17,207 nucleotides of DNA, from assembly GCA_013816325.1 (NCBI GenBank), contig JACDEP010000016.1, positions 1-17,207 on the forward strand, given 5' to 3'. Both the position numbers and the translations under genes were made by a program. This stretch comes from Methylotenera sp. GTDB taxonomy: Bacteria > Pseudomonadota > Gammaproteobacteria > Burkholderiales > Methylophilaceae. Shown here one piece after another: positions 6,169 to 14,964 of the stretch; the stretch's first letter is position 1, and every line of letters begins with the position of its first letter. The notes below the pieces were generated by a model that worked only from the letters and a program-made list of their open reading frames with translations, was not told the DNA's origin and did no database searches.

Positions 6169-8646
6169 ATGAATTTAAATAAATGGTGGCATTACTTCTT
6201 ATTAGCCTTGGTAGTTGGAGGCTTATCCATAGCAGCATTAGTAGGCATTGCCGCTGCCGTAATTTACCCGGCCCTACCTTCGCTAGACGCACTCACTGAC
6301 TACCGGCCCAAATTACCACTACGCGTGTATTCCGAAGATGGATATTTAATCAGTGAGTTTGGTGAAGAGCGTCGTGCATATATAAAAATCGAAGATGTGC
6401 CACAAAACATGAAAGATGCGGTGATCGCAATTGAGGACCGCCGTTTTTACCAGCATAACGGTATTGATACTAAAGGCGTGTTACGTGCAGCCTTGAATAA
6501 TATATCAGGCGGGGCAAAAGAAGGCGCCAGCACCATCACCATGCAGGTTGCACGCAACTTTTTTCTTTCCAGTGAACGGAATTTCAAGCGCAAGATAAAT
6601 GAGGCGCTGCTCGCTTTAAAAATTGAGCATAGTTTAAGTAAAGACAAAATTCTTGAGCTTTATATTAACCAAATATACCTTGGCCAACGTGCTTATGGCT
6701 TTGCTGCGGCGTCACAAGTTTATTATGGCAAGCCATTGCAAAAGTTAAATCTGGCGGAAACAGCATTGTTGGCAGGATTACCTAAGGCTCCTTCCGGTTA
6801 CAATCCATTTGTGAATCCAAAACGCGCATTAAGTCGCCAAAAAGAAGTGTTGCATGACATGTATCGCTACGGATTCATTAAGGAGGCAACTTATGAAGCG
6901 GCATTAAAAGAGCCTTTACGCTTTAAAGTATCTAAGCAATCTCGTGATCTTTCTGCTGATTATGTGGCAGAAATAGTACGGGAAAGCCTATACGAAAAAT
7001 ACCAAGACGATATTTACAGTAGTGGCTTAAAAGTTTACACAACTATACGCAAAGTCAATCAAGAAGCTGCCAATAATGCCTTACGGGATGGCGTTTTGGA
7101 GTACGATATGCGCCATGGCTATAACGGTCCTGAAAAAGTATTAGACCTGGCTTCACTAGAAGCTACCGATAAGAAAACTGCCTTAGATATCGCCTTAGAT
7201 GAAATTGATGAGTCTAACGGCTTAATCCCCGCAATCATCACTAGCCTCACGCCAAAATCAATCAAGGTGCATACCAAGCGCGGCGACGATATTGAGATTA
7301 CTGGCAAAGGCCTAGCGCTGGTAGATAAGACGCTGAATCAAAAAGATTTTACAAAGCGCTTGTTAAAACCAGGTGCAGTTATTCGTGTTTTAAATGTAAA
7401 TGATAACTGGAAAGTTGTTCAACTACCGCAAGTAGAATCTGCACTGATAGGCTTGGATCCGCAAAACGGCGCAATCCGTGCGTTAGTCGGGGGATTTGAT
7501 TTCAACCGGAATAAATTTAATCATGCAACTCAAGCATGGCGGCAGCCTGGTTCTAGTTTCAAACCTTTCATTTATTCAGCAGCGCTGGAAAAAGGTTTTA
7601 CACCCGCAACGATAGTAGAGGACGAGCGGTTAAGATTCTCAGCGGATCAGACTGGCAATAAGGCATGGGAACCGCAGAACTATGATAATGACTTCGATGG
7701 CCCTATACGCCTAAGACAAGGCCTTATGAAATCCAAAAACATGATTGCCATACGAGTATTGCAGGCAATTGGTGTGGATTATGCTCAAGACTATATTACA
7801 CGCTTTGGATTTTTGGCAAAAAATCATCCCGCTTATCTGACCATGGCCCTAGGAGCAGGCTCGGCAACACCGTGGCAAATGGCTACAGCCTATGCTGTAT
7901 TTGCCAATGGTGGTTACCGTGTAAAGCCTAACTTAATTGCCAAAATTGTTGATCAAGATGGCAAGGTATTATATGAAACCAAGTTTGATGATGTTGCCAA
8001 TGGAGCGCCCCGAGTAATTGATGCACGCAATGCTTTCATCATGAACTCTATGATGCAGGATGTAATCCGCCACGGCACCGCTACCAAAGCGCTACAGCTT
8101 GGCCGCGGTGATATTGCCGGGAAAACGGGTACCACTAACGACCATTTTGACGCCTGGTTTACCGGCTATAGCCCTAAACAAGTAGCAGTGGCATGGATAG
8201 GATTTGACAAGCCTCAATCTTTGGGTCGCACAGAAACCGGTGGTTCTGCCGCATTGCCAATTTGGATAAAATATATGACATCCGCATTGAAAGGCATTCC
8301 TGACGAAGACCTACCCATGCCTGATGGAATTTCATCCATTAAGATAGACCCGACTACTGGCATCCGTGCCGATAACGATGACAGCGGAATTTACGAGTAC
8401 TTCTATCATGAGAATCCACCGCCTCAAGTTGAAATCCCTATACCACCGGTAACTGAGGGTAGTGACGACACTACAGATGCTTTAACAAGTCAGGCGCAGC
8501 ATGTATTGCAGCCGGACGTTGTGCATAGCACTCCTACCATTACGCCAAACGCTGTTCCTAATAAACCGCAATTACCGCCTGCACCGGCAAGAAAATTAGA
8601 GCCCAGCATTACACCTAATGTGGTGATTAAGCCGCTCATGCCCTGA
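6169..8646 (+). CDS. mrcA: Bifunctional penicillin-binding protein 1a (class A PBP)
   Basis: An 825-residue inner-membrane murein synthase. An N-terminal membrane anchor at about 10-34 is followed by a GT51 glycosyltransferase domain. Its motifs are EDRRFYQHNG (catalytic E89), GASTITMQVARN (from 119), the KILELYINQIYLGQ segment and ALLAGLPKAP. An OB-like linker region (about 300-420) precedes the transpeptidase domain, with SSFK (nucleophile S462), SKN at 522-524 and KTGTT at 652-656. All key motifs are intact. It polymerises lipid II into glycan strands and cross-links the peptides in the periplasm. The C-terminal 75 residues form a Pro/Thr-rich tail. No clear Shine-Dalgarno precedes the ATG. 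Its position divergent to pilMNOPQ is common in proteobacteria, where the gene is often called ponA or mrcA. Confidence 0.97.
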   Translation: MNLNKWWHYFLLALVVGGLSIAALVGIAAAVIYPALPSLDALTDYRPKLPLRVYSEDGYLISEFGEERRAYIKIEDVPQNMKDAVIAIEDRRFYQHNGIDTKGVLRAALNNISGGAKEGASTITMQVARNFFLSSERNFKRKINEALLALKIEHSLSKDKILELYINQIYLGQRAYGFAAASQVYYGKPLQKLNLAETALLAGLPKAPSGYNPFVNPKRALSRQKEVLHDMYRYGFIKEATYEAALKEPLRFKVSKQSRDLSADYVAEIVRESLYEKYQDDIYSSGLKVYTTIRKVNQEAANNALRDGVLEYDMRHGYNGPEKVLDLASLEATDKKTALDIALDEIDESNGLIPAIITSLTPKSIKVHTKRGDDIEITGKGLALVDKTLNQKDFTKRLLKPGAVIRVLNVNDNWKVVQLPQVESALIGLDPQNGAIRALVGGFDFNRNKFNHATQAWRQPGSSFKPFIYSAALEKGFTPATIVEDERLRFSADQTGNKAWEPQNYDNDFDGPIRLRQGLMKSKNMIAIRVLQAIGVDYAQDYITRFGFLAKNHPAYLTMALGAGSATPWQMATAYAVFANGGYRVKPNLIAKIVDQDGKVLYETKFDDVANGAPRVIDARNAFIMNSMMQDVIRHGTATKALQLGRGDIAGKTGTTNDHFDAWFTGYSPKQVAVAWIGFDKPQSLGRTETGGSAALPIWIKYMTSALKGIPDEDLPMPDGISSIKIDPTTGIRADNDDSGIYEYFYHENPPPQVEIPIPPVTEGSDDTTDALTSQAQHVLQPDVVHSTPTITPNAVPNKPQLPPAPARKLEPSITPNVVIKPLMP

Positions 8647-8678
8647 GTAACCTATATCAATAATGACTATACAGTTTC

Positions 8679-9302
8679 ATGGCAAAAGAAAATCTACAGC
8701 AATTAAGGCAACTCATTGCCCAGCAAGCCGCCCGTATGATGGCAGAGGACGGCATTTCTGATTTTTCTTACGCCAAGAAAAAGGCGGGGCGGCAATTAGG
8801 CGCCATCGATAACAGCGTGTTGCCTTCTAATACGGAAATCGAGGAAGAGCTTAAGCTATACAATGCGCTATTTTTAAGTGAAGAACATCCTGGCAACCTG
8901 CGTGATTTGCGCAAAAATGCGCTTTTTACCATGCAATTGCTTGAACGTTTCAATCCCTATCTCACCGGCTCTGTCCTAGATGGCACGGCAGGATTGGGTT
9001 CCGAAACACATATCCATCTATTCGCAGACAGTCTGAAAGATCTTGAGATGTTCTTGCTCAACCAGGACATTCCTTTTGAAACCAACGAAAAATCCTATCG
9101 CTTTATGAATGATGGTAAACGGGACAAAAAGGGCGATAACCGCAAAAAAGTGCCCGTGTTTACGCTGGAAATGAATACCGGATTGATCAAATTAAGTGTT
9201 TTTGAATCTGATGATATTCGCGTTGCAACCAAACGTGCTGCGGATGGCGCGAATGCAGACCGAGCGAGTATTGAGGAAGTAAAAGAGTTACTGCAACCCT
9301 AG
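8679..9302 (+). CDS. Conserved hypothetical protein, possibly a degenerate nucleotidyltransferase-fold protein
   Basis: A 207-residue soluble protein with no signal peptide or membrane segment. Residues 1-60 are helical and charged, including AAKKK/AGRQLG-like elements around 31-41 and LPSNTEIEEEL. The middle (about 93-135) reads NPYLTGSVLDGTAGLGSETH then IHLFADSLKDLEMFL. This resembles the G-S..(D/E)h(D/E)h strand-turn-strand of minimal nucleotidyltransferases, but the usual Asp-x-Asp is E109-T-H-I-H, so catalysis is doubtful. A Lys-rich loop (146-158) precedes a VPVFTLEMNTGLIKLSVF beta hairpin. From memory, similar proteins occur in Betaproteobacteria, mostly unannotated or called nucleotidyltransferase. 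It starts 32 bases after the PBP1a gene and may share its transcript. Its stop is 4 bases from the hemB stop on the opposite strand. Function is not assigned. Confidence 0.8.
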   Translation: MAKENLQQLRQLIAQQAARMMAEDGISDFSYAKKKAGRQLGAIDNSVLPSNTEIEEELKLYNALFLSEEHPGNLRDLRKNALFTMQLLERFNPYLTGSVLDGTAGLGSETHIHLFADSLKDLEMFLLNQDIPFETNEKSYRFMNDGKRDKKGDNRKKVPVFTLEMNTGLIKLSVFESDDIRVATKRAADGANADRASIEEVKELLQP

Positions 9303-9306
9303 TATT

Positions 9307-10308
<1,002 letters not shown>

Positions 10309-10334
10309 TTAATCAGAACCTATTTCTGGTCCGT

Positions 10335-11138
10335 TTATTCAGCAATTGTCGCAGCAAATACATTGGCAAGCTCTGTGCCGGGGTCTGCCTGGCGCATGAA
10401 TGCTTCTCCAACCAAAAAAGTATGCACATTGTTTTTGCGCATCAAAGCAACGTCTTCTCGGGTAAAGATTCCGGATTCTGTCATGACGATTTTATCTTCG
10501 GGGATACGCGTTAGCAATCCCAAGGTTGTATCAAGGATTACTTCAAACGTACGCAGGTTACGGTTATTGATGCCTAACAATGGCGTGGTAAGTTGTAACG
10601 CAAGATCAAGCTCTTCACCGTTATGGACCTCAACCAACACTGCCATACCTAAGCGATGAGCGGCCTCCTCAAGTTCACGCATTTTGGCTAAGTCGATAGC
10701 GGCGGCAATCAATAAAATACAATCAGCGCCCATGGCACGTGCTTCATATACTTGGTAAGCATCTATCATGAAGTCTTTACGCAACACCGGCAGATCACAG
10801 GCTGCTCGCGCTTGTTTTAGATATTCCGCAGATCCTTGAAAATAATCAACGTCAGTAAGCACTGACAAACATGCTGCTCCACCACGCTCGTAGCTTTGGG
10901 CTATTTCCGCTGGTTTGAAATCAGCGCGGATGATGCCTTTTGAAGGGCTGGCTTTCTTGATTTCTGCAATCACCGCAGGCTGCTTATTAGCGATTTTATT
11001 GCGGATGCTTGCGACGAAATCCCGTGTAGTACCAGCTTCTAAAGCTTGAGCTTTCACCACCTCGAGTGGCTGTTTGGCTTTAGCAGCTGCAACTTCAATG
11101 ACTTTGGTTGCAATGATTTTATTCAGTATGTCTGACAT
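10335..11138 (-). CDS. trpC: Indole-3-glycerol phosphate synthase
   Basis: A 267-residue TIM-barrel enzyme that converts carboxyphenylaminodeoxyribulose phosphate to indole-3-glycerol phosphate in tryptophan biosynthesis. The sequence is complete for the stand-alone Trp[12 protein letters not shown] at 58-68, [20 protein letters not shown] with the catalytic Lys-Asp segment, [20 protein letters not shown] and FLVGEAFM. There is no fused TrpF domain, so phosphoribosylanthranilate isomerase must be encoded elsewhere. The ATG lies 26 bases beyond the stop of the DUF3465 lipoprotein gene and has no recognisable Shine-Dalgarno. hemB follows 35 bases downstream on the same strand, so the two probably share transcription. 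Confidence 0.97.
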   Translation of the reverse strand: MSDILNKIIATKVIEVAAAKAKQPLEVVKAQALEAGTTRDFVASIRNKIANKQPAVIAEIKKASPSKGIIRADFKPAEIAQSYERGGAACLSVLTDVDYFQGSAEYLKQARAACDLPVLRKDFMIDAYQVYEARAMGADCILLIAAAIDLAKMRELEEAAHRLGMAVLVEVHNGEELDLALQLTTPLLGINNRNLRTFEVILDTTLGLLTRIPEDKIVMTESGIFTREDVALMRKNNVHTFLVGEAFMRQADPGTELANVFAATIAE

Positions 11139-11164
11139 ATATTTGTAGAATATAAACTTAAGAA

Positions 11165-11653
11165 TTATTGATATTTATTGCCACGCAACATAACCCAGCC
11201 TGATGGATGGTCGCCGTGCGGATCTAGGTGCGTCCAGTGCATGACGCCGCCTTTAGGGTTATACACATATTCACCGCTAAATGTAATCTCGTCACCAAGC
11301 TGCAATGGAATCTTTGCCGCCAGATCAATGTTATGTGCGAATAATAAAGTTTGCTGTGGATTGATCCTAACTAAGAATTTCTGGTGGCGGGTGCCTTGTG
11401 TGTCATCTGCCAATAGTTTGACCACTTTACCGCTCCCGCTCACTTGAACATTGCTCTGCTTGCGCTCATAAGCGCTTTCTATGCTAGCGTTATCCGGTTC
11501 AGCAATGCTGCTTTCGTTAACTGCTAGCTTTTCTAGTTGCGGCAATTGCGGTGCAAATACAGTATCTTCAGAGTTTGGTTTTCCGCATGCGTTTAATAAT
11601 AAAGCCAGCAATAGTATACAAGCTCTGCTGCTCATCACCTGAATCGTTATCAT
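11165..11653 (-). CDS. DUF3465-family lipoprotein, between trpD and trpC
   Basis: A 162-residue predicted lipoprotein. The N-terminal hydrophobic segment ends in the lipobox LLNAC with C23, so the mature protein should be anchored to a membrane, facing the periplasm. After a low-complexity acidic linker (about 28-65), the C-terminal domain carries the DUF3465 pattern: [57 protein letters not shown] and [15 protein letters not shown]. The domain is beta-rich and resembles an OB-like fold, but I know no established function. The ATG overlaps the trpD stop by 4 bases (ATGA at 11650-11653), with TAAGG a few bases upstream, so translation is likely coupled to trpD. A start at residue 7 is possible but has AGGTG directly abutting it. 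Its presence inside a trp operon is unusual. Confidence 0.88.
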   Translation of the reverse strand: MITIQVMSSRACILLLALLLNACGKPNSEDTVFAPQLPQLEKLAVNESSIAEPDNASIESAYERKQSNVQVSGSGKVVKLLADDTQGTRHQKFLVRINPQQTLLFAHNIDLAAKIPLQLGDEITFSGEYVYNPKGGVMHWTHLDPHGDHPSGWVMLRGNKYQ

Positions 11654-12672
11654 GATGCCTTAGTCATCGCTACCAACTGTTCAAGCTTGTGCATGGCTTT
11701 GCCGCTATCCAGCATTTCAGAGGCTACGGCGATGCCATCTTGTAGATTGGGCACCAAGCCAGCCACATAGATTGCCGCGCCTGAATTCAAGAGCACTATA
11801 TCTCTTGCAGGTCCAGTGACACCTGATAGTACTTGCAATATCATGACTTTAGAAGCATATGCGTCCGCTACTTTGATATCTGCAACGTCGTGCAAACCTA
11901 AACCAAATTGCTGTGGATTCAATACGTATTCATTTACTTGACCATTTTTCAGTTCAGCAACGAAGGTATCGCCGGAAAATGAAATCTCATCCATGCCGTT
12001 AGCCCCGCAAACCACCACAACGTGCTCACTGCCTAGTTGCTGCAATACCCTTGCAAGCTTGCTGGTCAATACTTGGGAAAACACGCCCATGACCTGACGC
12101 TTTGCACTAGCGGGATTAGTCAGCGGACCCAATAGGTTGAAAATCGTGTGCACGCCAAGCTCCCGGCGTACTGGGGCGGAGTGTTTCATGGCGCTATGAT
12201 GATTCGGCGCGAACATGAACCCTACCCCGATTTTATTAACACAATCAGCCACTTGTTCGGGCGTTTGGTTAACATTGACGCCTAAGACTTCCAATACATC
12301 AGCACTGCCACAGGTAGATGAAACCGAACGGCCACCATGCTTTGCCACTCTTGCACCGGCCGCGGCGGCGACAAAAGCGCTTACTGTGGAAACATTAAAA
12401 GTCTGTATGCCATCACCACCGGTTCCGCAGGTATCGATCAAATGTTGCGTATCGTGAATCGCTACCTTACTGGAAAGCTCACGCATCACGCTCGCAGCCG
12501 CTGCGATTTCATCGATAGTTTCACCCTTGATGCGTAAGGCCACAAGCAGGGCTGAAATCTGCGCAGGCGTGAGCTCACCCGCCATCACCTGACGCATGGT
12601 ACCGAGCATGGCTTCATGACTTAAGTTTTTGCCGTCAATCAAGCTGTTTAAGGTGTTTTTAAAATCACTCAT
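11650..12672 (-). CDS. trpD: Anthranilate phosphoribosyltransferase
   Basis: A 340-residue cytoplasmic enzyme that transfers the phosphoribosyl group from PRPP to anthranilate. An N-terminal helical domain (about 1-70) is followed by the PRPP-binding CGTGGDG at 82-88, NVST, and KHGGRSVSS at 111-119. HHSAMKH, the anthranilate-binding Arg region, NLLGPLTNP and MDEIS (metal-binding Asp-Glu) complete the set. No TrpG fusion is present; trpG is a separate gene upstream. The ATG at 12670-12672 has no clear Shine-Dalgarno. It is 144 bases away from the trpG stop rather than tightly coupled, and at its 3' end it overlaps the DUF3465 gene by 4 bases. Confidence 0.97.
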   Translation of the reverse strand: MSDFKNTLNSLIDGKNLSHEAMLGTMRQVMAGELTPAQISALLVALRIKGETIDEIAAAASVMRELSSKVAIHDTQHLIDTCGTGGDGIQTFNVSTVSAFVAAAAGARVAKHGGRSVSSTCGSADVLEVLGVNVNQTPEQVADCVNKIGVGFMFAPNHHSAMKHSAPVRRELGVHTIFNLLGPLTNPASAKRQVMGVFSQVLTSKLARVLQQLGSEHVVVVCGANGMDEISFSGDTFVAELKNGQVNEYVLNPQQFGLGLHDVADIKVADAYASKVMILQVLSGVTGPARDIVLLNSGAAIYVAGLVPNLQDGIAVASEMLDSGKAMHKLEQLVAMTKAS

Positions 12673-12745
12673 TTTATTAGTTGGTAATAGTTGAAATTTG
12701 CAAAGTTCTAAATGAGGCTAGGTATGTGATTATGTTTTGATGCGC

Positions 12746-12765
12746 TACATACATTTTAGTATGTA
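12746..12765. repeat. Inverted repeat in the trpG-trpD gap
   Basis: TACATAC and its perfect complement GTATGTA flank a 6-base loop, in the 144-base gap between trpG and trpD. There is no T-run on either strand directly after it, so it does not look like an intrinsic terminator. On the minus strand the loop spells TAAAAT, a -10-like hexamer, so it may be an operator or part of a promoter for trpD. The rest of the gap shows no ORF or clear promoter. Confidence 0.35.
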
Positions 12766-12816
12766 CGTAATGAAAATAATTACACAACATCACGACGAAG
12801 TTTGTATTTTGGTACG

Positions 12817-13380
12817 TTAGGCTTTCAAAAAGTTATTGAGCAAATCATGCCCATGTTCGGTCAAGATAGATTCTGGATGAAATTGCACACCTTCAACCGC
12901 GAGTGTTTTATGACGTACGCCCATAATCTCGCCGTCTTCTGTCCAGGCTGTGATCTCTAGGCAATCCGGCAGTGTTTCACGCTCAATCACCAAAGAATGG
13001 TAACGCGTTGCAGTGTAAGGATTTGGGAGGTCTTTAAATACGCCGATACTATGATGATGGATCAATGAGGTCTTGCCGTGCATGAGTTGCTTAGCATGGA
13101 TAATATTGCCACCGAATGCCTGGCCTATACTCTGGTGGCCTAAACACACGCCCAGCAGGGGAATTTTACCTGCAAACTCTTTGATGAGAGGAACACTAAT
13201 TCCAGCTTCATTGGGTGTACATGGGCCTGGAGAAATAACAATTTTTTCAGGTTTTAAAGCAGCAATTTTCTTCAAATCGATTTCATCATTGCGATATACC
13301 TGCACATCTTGCCCTAACTCGCCTAGATACTGGACCAAGTTATAAGTGAACGAATCATAGTTGTCTATCATGAGTAACAT
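12817..13380 (-). CDS. trpG: Anthranilate synthase glutamine amidotransferase component
   Basis: A 187-residue class I glutamine amidotransferase supplying ammonia to the TrpE subunit for anthranilate synthesis. In many bacteria the same protein also serves para-aminobenzoate synthase as PabA. The catalytic triad is visible: C79 in GVCLGHQ, and H168 and E170 in FHPES. The N-terminus [18 protein letters not shown] and the [12 protein letters not shown] oxyanion-strand motif are typical. The ATG at 13378-13380 lacks a Shine-Dalgarno and is preceded by a tandem repeat 14 bases upstream. No trpE is present in this window: the next gene upstream is an unrelated diguanylate cyclase, so trpE must lie elsewhere. 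Confidence 0.96.
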   Translation of the reverse strand: MLLMIDNYDSFTYNLVQYLGELGQDVQVYRNDEIDLKKIAALKPEKIVISPGPCTPNEAGISVPLIKEFAGKIPLLGVCLGHQSIGQAFGGNIIHAKQLMHGKTSLIHHHSIGVFKDLPNPYTATRYHSLVIERETLPDCLEITAWTEDGEIMGVRHKTLAVEGVQFHPESILTEHGHDLLNNFLKA

Positions 13381-13394
13381 AGCGATATCTATCT

Positions 13395-13421
13395 AAAGTA
13401 AGTACTGAAAGTTAAGTACTG
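13395..13421. repeat. Tandem 13/14-bp repeat just upstream of trpG
   Basis: AAAGTAAGTACTG (13395-13407) is followed directly by AAAGTTAAGTACTG (13408-13421); the copies differ by one inserted T. Each contains the palindrome AGTACT, so the pair also reads as an inverted repeat GTACT..AGTAC. It lies 14 bases upstream of the trpG ATG, where an operator could affect promoter use or translation. It resembles a TrpR operator in general style but lacks the CTAG core. Confidence 0.45.
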
Positions 13422-13432
13422 CAACATAATCT

Positions 13433-13492
13433 GCGCACAATGCATTATTAGGCGAAATGTGATACAGCCATTATCCCACATTGTTGCTGCGC
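13433..13492 (-). promoter_or_regulatory. Possible alternative hairpins between the diguanylate cyclase gene and trpG
   Basis: In the minus-strand transcript GCGCAGCAACAATG (13479-13492) can pair with CATTGTGCGC (13433-13442), leaving a 4-base bulge. Part of the same left region can instead form AATGTG/CACATT (13477-13482 with 13456-13461). The two pairings compete. No T-run follows, and an overlapping short reading frame has only one Trp codon, so classical trp attenuation is not supported. It may simply be chance structure in a 129-base gap. Confidence 0.2.
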
Positions 13493-13509
13493 ATTGAAAC
13501 TGAACGGTT

Positions 13510-14775
13510 TTAAGGCCCTTCATGTAGATCTGTAAAGAGCTTGCAGGTGTTCTTACCCTTCTTTTTAGCCAAGTACATCGCTTCATCTGCTTGGTCCAGC
13601 AGCGCTTCAGGGTCAAGCGTGTCATCAGGATAAATGGAAATACCGATACTGCCGCCAATATTGCAGATAGAGCCATTTAAATCGAAAGGCTCAGATAAGG
13701 CAGTAATGATTTTATTGCCAACTCCTATGGCGTTATCTTCATTGCCAATATTATTGAGGATAAAAGTAAATTCATCACCGCCTATCCGTGCAAGCATGTC
13801 AGAATTCCTAATCAAACTTAGCAAGCGCATTGCTACCTCTTTTAACAGCATATCGCCATTTGCATGCCCTAAAGTGTCATTTACATGTTTAAAACCATCT
13901 AAATCGAGAAATAATAAAGCCACCTTTTGACCGTTACGCTTAGCTAGGGGAATCGCAAATTCCAGGCACTCAAGAAATAAGGCGCGATTCGGCAAATCGG
14001 TTAGGTAATCATGATGCGCAGCATGCCTAGTAGCTTCCTCCACCAGTTTACGTTCTGTAATATCGCGGGCGATGCATACAAAATATCGGGAACCGTTCAA
14101 TATCATCTCTGAAGTAGATAATTCCAACGGAAAACGCTGACCATTTTTACGCTGAGCAGACATCTCATAGCCACTGACTCCGATCAGGCCGAATTCACGT
14201 GAACGTAAAAAACGGTTGATGAATGCTTCGTCGCCTTTTTCAACCAGGTCCGGCATGAGCACCTGAATACTTTTGCCTATAATGTCTTGCTGGTCATGAC
14301 CAAAAATCAATTCCGCTGCCGGATTAAAACCTTCGATCTCACCTTTATCGTTAAAGGTGATAATGCCATCAATCGCATTATAGATAATCGCATTCAGTTG
14401 TACCTGGCTGCTTTCCAACTCTTCCTTAATGCGTTTCAAGTTCATGACAATCTGCCAGAAAAGTTTTGCTTCTAGGCCGTCTGTTACTTTCTTTCCTTCA
14501 AATACTTTAGCTGCTTTCTTGGCGACATTATCATCATGGGTCAGGTTATAAATGATGACGTCCGGGACATCCTGACATGCAAGAAAAGCTTCGGTTGCAT
14601 CGGTATAGGTGGCAATTTCATAAAATTGCGCTACTTGAATTGCTGGGGCTGCAGGATCATGGTCTACCACTGCTATCACGTCTACTAACTCATCTTCTAG
14701 GAACAATTCAAGCAGGGCGAATCCACCGCGGCCACCGCCGACAATGATTACTGGTTGCCCATGTAGTTTTCGCAC
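13510..14775 (-). CDS. Diguanylate cyclase with N-terminal Rossmann-like and PAS domains (GTG start)
   Basis: A 421-residue cytoplasmic protein without membrane segments. Residues 8-115 form a Rossmann-like domain: VIIVGGGRGGFALLELF, with glycine-rich loop 13-18, then AVVDHDPAAPAI after the second strand and VPDVIIYNLTHDDNVAKKA. This is the type of fold that binds NAD(P) or CoA. A PAS domain with its C-terminal DITERK signature spans about 125-243. The GGDEF domain (about 255-415) has metal-site aspartates D291 and D293, the intact GGDEF active site at 332-336 and an RxxD product-inhibition site at R323-D326. It should make cyclic di-GMP from two GTP and be inhibited by its product. No EAL or HD-GYP domain is present. 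The GTG start is supported by AGAGGA 8 bases upstream. It is divergent to a GspE/PilB-type ATPase gene with MshEN motifs. Confidence 0.93.
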   Translation of the reverse strand: MRKLHGQPVIIVGGGRGGFALLELFLEDELVDVIAVVDHDPAAPAIQVAQFYEIATYTDATEAFLACQDVPDVIIYNLTHDDNVAKKAAKVFEGKKVTDGLEAKLFWQIVMNLKRIKEELESSQVQLNAIIYNAIDGIITFNDKGEIEGFNPAAELIFGHDQQDIIGKSIQVLMPDLVEKGDEAFINRFLRSREFGLIGVSGYEMSAQRKNGQRFPLELSTSEMILNGSRYFVCIARDITERKLVEEATRHAAHHDYLTDLPNRALFLECLEFAIPLAKRNGQKVALLFLDLDGFKHVNDTLGHANGDMLLKEVAMRLLSLIRNSDMLARIGGDEFTFILNNIGNEDNAIGVGNKIITALSEPFDLNGSICNIGGSIGISIYPDDTLDPEALLDQADEAMYLAKKKGKNTCKLFTDLHEGP

Positions 14776-14783
14776 AATTAGAT

Positions 14784-14789
14784 TCCTCT
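14784..14789 (-). promoter_or_regulatory. Ribosome binding site supporting the diguanylate cyclase GTG start
   Basis: AGAGGA on the minus strand, 8 bases from the GTG at 14773-14775. This is one of the strongest Shine-Dalgarno sequences in the window and places the glycine-rich loop at residues 13-18, the expected distance from an N-terminal Rossmann strand. Confidence 0.65.
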
Positions 14790-14831
14790 TGTTTTTGTTA
14801 AAAGTTTCATTACTTGCTCATTATCAAGCGT

Positions 14832-14860
14832 TTGAATACAATCAAAATTGATTATATAGA
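14832..14860 (+). promoter_or_regulatory. Candidate promoter for the GspE/PilB-type ATPase gene, with embedded inverted repeat
   Basis: TTGAAT (14832-14837) and TATAGA (14855-14860) are separated by 17 bases, each 4 of 6 to the sigma-70 consensus. They would leave a leader of about 100 bases before the ATG at 14965. An inverted repeat AATCAA-AA-TTGATT (14840-14853) fills the spacer. On the minus strand a TATAAT hexamer (14851-14856) points towards the diguanylate cyclase gene but has no good -35. The 189-base gap is therefore likely a shared divergent control region. Confidence 0.38.
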
Positions 14861-14964
14861 AATTAAATGTAGTTGCCTTTATTCGGGGACGGGACAATTG
14901 TAAAGTATATTGGTCTAACCTTGAATGATATTGACTTCCATGCAAGTTACAGAAAGTTGATGAT

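Noticed and set aside
12746..12765. Terminator after trpG
   Set aside because: The 7-bp hairpin is AT-rich and no T-run follows it on the minus strand, so it is kept only as an inverted repeat of unknown role.
13400..13485. Possible trp leader peptide upstream of trpG
   Set aside because: The short frame beginning ATG-TGG has a single Trp codon, not the tandem Trp codons expected for attenuation, and no terminator T-run follows the candidate hairpins.
13389..13676. A 95-codon open frame overlapping the 3' end of the diguanylate cyclase gene
   Set aside because: It lies in another frame of a clearly conserved GGDEF domain and extends into the gap as low-complexity Cys/Leu/Phe-rich sequence. 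It has no family features and no Shine-Dalgarno.
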